Below are positions 62,855 to 64,000 of a stretch of DNA of 64,000 nt, in pieces. The first letter of the stretch is position 1; every line of letters starts with the position of its first letter. A model generated the notes under the pieces. The model had not been told where the DNA came from. It did no database searches and worked only from the letters and a program-made list of their open reading frames with translations. The position numbers were made by a program, and so were the translations under genes. Origin of the DNA: [Bacteroides] pectinophilus. Lineage in GTDB: Bacteria > Bacillota > Clostridia > Lachnospirales > Lachnospiraceae. The stretch lies in assembly GCA_025146925.1 (NCBI GenBank), contig CP102260.1, positions 325,001 to 389,000 on the forward strand, written 5' to 3'.

Positions 62855-63418
62855 ATGGATTATCTGTCACATAATGTATCAGTCAATTTGAAAAGAATAC
62901 GTCAGTCCAAGGGTATGAGCCTTGATCAGGTGGCTGAGCAGACAGGTGTAAGCAAGAGTATGCTTGCACAGATTGAGAAGGGGACAGCTAATCCGTCGCT
63001 TGGTGTCCTCGGCAAGATAACGAGCGGACTCAGAATAGAATTCCAGGAGCTGATAGACCCGCCGAGGATAGACAACTGCCTTGTGTCTCCTGAGGAGATA
63101 ATCCCGACCAAGGAGATGCTGGGACAGTATAAGGTGTGGACATGCTTCCCGTATGAGGACTCCCAGTCTGTCGAGGTGTACAGAATAGATGTCGAGCCGG
63201 GCGGAACATATACAAGCGGAAGCCATGGTGAGAAGACAAGGGAATACATAGCCGTTACGGACGGAGTTATTACGATAGAGTGCAACGGACATACCGAGCA
63301 GGTAAGCAAGGGACAGGTATATAAGTTTGAGACAGATCAGGCGCATGTATACCGCAATGACGGAGATAAGCCGGTAAGCTGTATGTGTTTTTTCCTTGAT
63401 TACAGTAATATAAGATAA
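62855..63418 (+). CDS. XRE-cupin regulator (PuuR-like)
   Basis: 187 residues. Helix-turn-helix in residues 7-65 (LKRIRQSKGMSLDQVAEQTGVSKSMLAQIEKGTANPSLGVL) and a cupin sensor at about 105-180 (VEPGGTYTSGSHGEKTREYIAVTDGVI). This size and order match PuuR, the putrescine-responsive repressor, though many relatives sense other compounds. It is last of the plus-strand amine genes and ends in a strong bidirectional terminator. AAGGAGG precedes the ATG. Confidence 0.9.
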   Translation: MDYLSHNVSVNLKRIRQSKGMSLDQVAEQTGVSKSMLAQIEKGTANPSLGVLGKITSGLRIEFQELIDPPRIDNCLVSPEEIIPTKEMLGQYKVWTCFPYEDSQSVEVYRIDVEPGGTYTSGSHGEKTREYIAVTDGVITIECNGHTEQVSKGQVYKFETDQAHVYRNDGDKPVSCMCFFLDYSNIR

Positions 63419-63452
63419 AACGCACAGCCATGATGCCTGCATCGGGGCAGAT

Positions 63453-63506
63453 AAAAAGGTCTTTCACCCAGTTATGAGTAAACTCATGTGGGTGAAAGAC
63501 CTTTTT
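63453..63506. terminator. Bidirectional intrinsic terminator
   Basis: AAAAAGGTCTTTCACCC (63453-63469) pairs fully with GGGTGAAAGACCTTTTT (63490-63506). The inner part ATGAGT/ACTCAT extends the stem. A- and T-runs at both ends serve the convergent XRE-cupin (plus) and kinase-like (minus) genes. Confidence 0.92.
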
Positions 63507-63516
63507 GACCCCGGCA

Positions 63517-64000
63517 TTATTTTAAATATTCATAAAGCGAATTGGAAAGCTGTTTTATATTCTTACCGCTGGTGTTGATTAACAGGTCATAATAGCTTTT
63601 ATCGCCCCACTTCTGCTGGCTGCAGAATTCACAATACTGCGCACGTGAGCGGTCAACATCCTTCATCTTCTTACGGAGTTCTTTTTCAGTGAGGTGTTCG
63701 CCGGGTTCACTTCTTTCCATACATCTCTTAAGCTTGCTTTCAGTATCGGCATATACAAATATACGGAAAGGATTCATCTCACGCAGCACATAGTCTGCAC
63801 AGCGTCCGACGATGATGCAGTCTGACTTCTCGGCAAGTTCGGTAAGAAGCTTGTACTGCTCAGAAAGAACTGACATATTCTGCTGGAATACAGGGTCAGG
63901 AGTAACAAGAAGACTCTGGCCTACATGGATTGGAAATGATATAAGAGGGCGCTTCTCAGATACCTGATGCACATACTCTTCAGATAACTGTGTTCGCTTG
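63517..64000 (-). CDS. Cytidylate-kinase-like protein, paralog 2 (N-terminus outside window)
   Basis: The frame is open from the window edge (64000) to the stop at 63517; the visible part is 160 residues. SDCIIVGRCADYVLREMNPFR matches IIGRSADYIL of the copy at 59277, and the lid DVDRSRAQYCEF and the tail YDLLINTSGKNIKQL follow in the same order. The P-loop is outside the window. Confidence 0.8.
   Translation of the reverse strand, partial: KRTQLSEEYVHQVSEKRPLISFPIHVGQSLLVTPDPVFQQNMSVLSEQYKLLTELAEKSDCIIVGRCADYVLREMNPFRIFVYADTESKLKRCMERSEPGEHLTEKELRKKMKDVDRSRAQYCEFCSQQKWGDKSYYDLLINTSGKNIKQLSNSLYEYLK

Overview
The window looks like the chromosome of a motile, Gram-positive gut anaerobe of the Lachnospiraceae type (Clostridia). 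The clues are moderate GC with strong AGGAGG ribosome sites, a flagellin/FliS locus with a sigma-28 promoter, FeoA-FeoA-FeoB with a FeoB-associated Cys-rich peptide, YhgE/Pip proteins, a DUF5688 protein, and a rhamnogalacturonan-lyase-like protein that suggests pectin use. The genus is an inference; no rRNA or tRNA gene was seen.

Positions 1 to about 9160 are the right part of a mobile element whose genes nearly all run on the minus strand. In order of transcription it carries a ParM/ParR plasmid-type segregation pair, small membrane peptides, a DUF5688 protein, a RadC-like JAMM protein, a Toprim primase-like protein, a non-coding stretch of tandem repeats and nested inverted repeats (candidate oriV/oriT), then an unknown protein, MobC, a MOB_P-type relaxase and coiled-coil proteins. 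The right end cuts a flavodoxin gene: only its first 85 codons remain (9156-9413), which places the element boundary near 9155-9164. No integrase or type IV secretion gene lies in the window, so the left part of the element is outside it.

Positions 9.4-20 kb: three paralogous small membrane proteins in tandem, a 54-residue membrane peptide, and a LytTR response regulator with a GHKL histidine kinase. Next comes a plus-strand cluster of a GntR regulator, lipoprotein binding protein, fused double permease, ABC ATPase, PHP phosphoesterase and metallo-beta-lactamase-fold hydrolase, possibly for uptake and cleavage of an organophosphorus compound.

Positions 20-34.6 kb: a MacB-like ABC ATPase with a giant FtsX permease that has an aromatic-every-fourth-residue extracellular region, a cysteine hydrolase, an MraY-like transferase, glycogen branching enzyme, a 1036-residue repeat protein next to flagellin and FliS, an SGNH-like protein and a DtxR-type regulator.

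Positions 34.7-53 kb: two YhgE/Pip proteins around a small membrane protein; the feo ferrous-iron operon with a Fur box, ending in an unusual Cys-rich Fur relative; a rhamnogalacturonan-lyase-like protein; a MarR-MATE efflux operon with a clear operator; a MocR-type regulator; a chemoreceptor fused to PilZ domains; an esterase; and a ferritin-like/CotF-type protein.

Positions 53-64 kb: potABCD, a class III aminotransferase, a nucleotide-kinase-like protein, an APC amino-acid/polyamine permease, an iron-type alcohol dehydrogenase and an XRE-cupin (PuuR-like) regulator. This order suggests a polyamine or GABA-type amine uptake and catabolism locus. A structured repeat element with four hairpins sits before the dehydrogenase; a shortened copy lies before the MATE gene.
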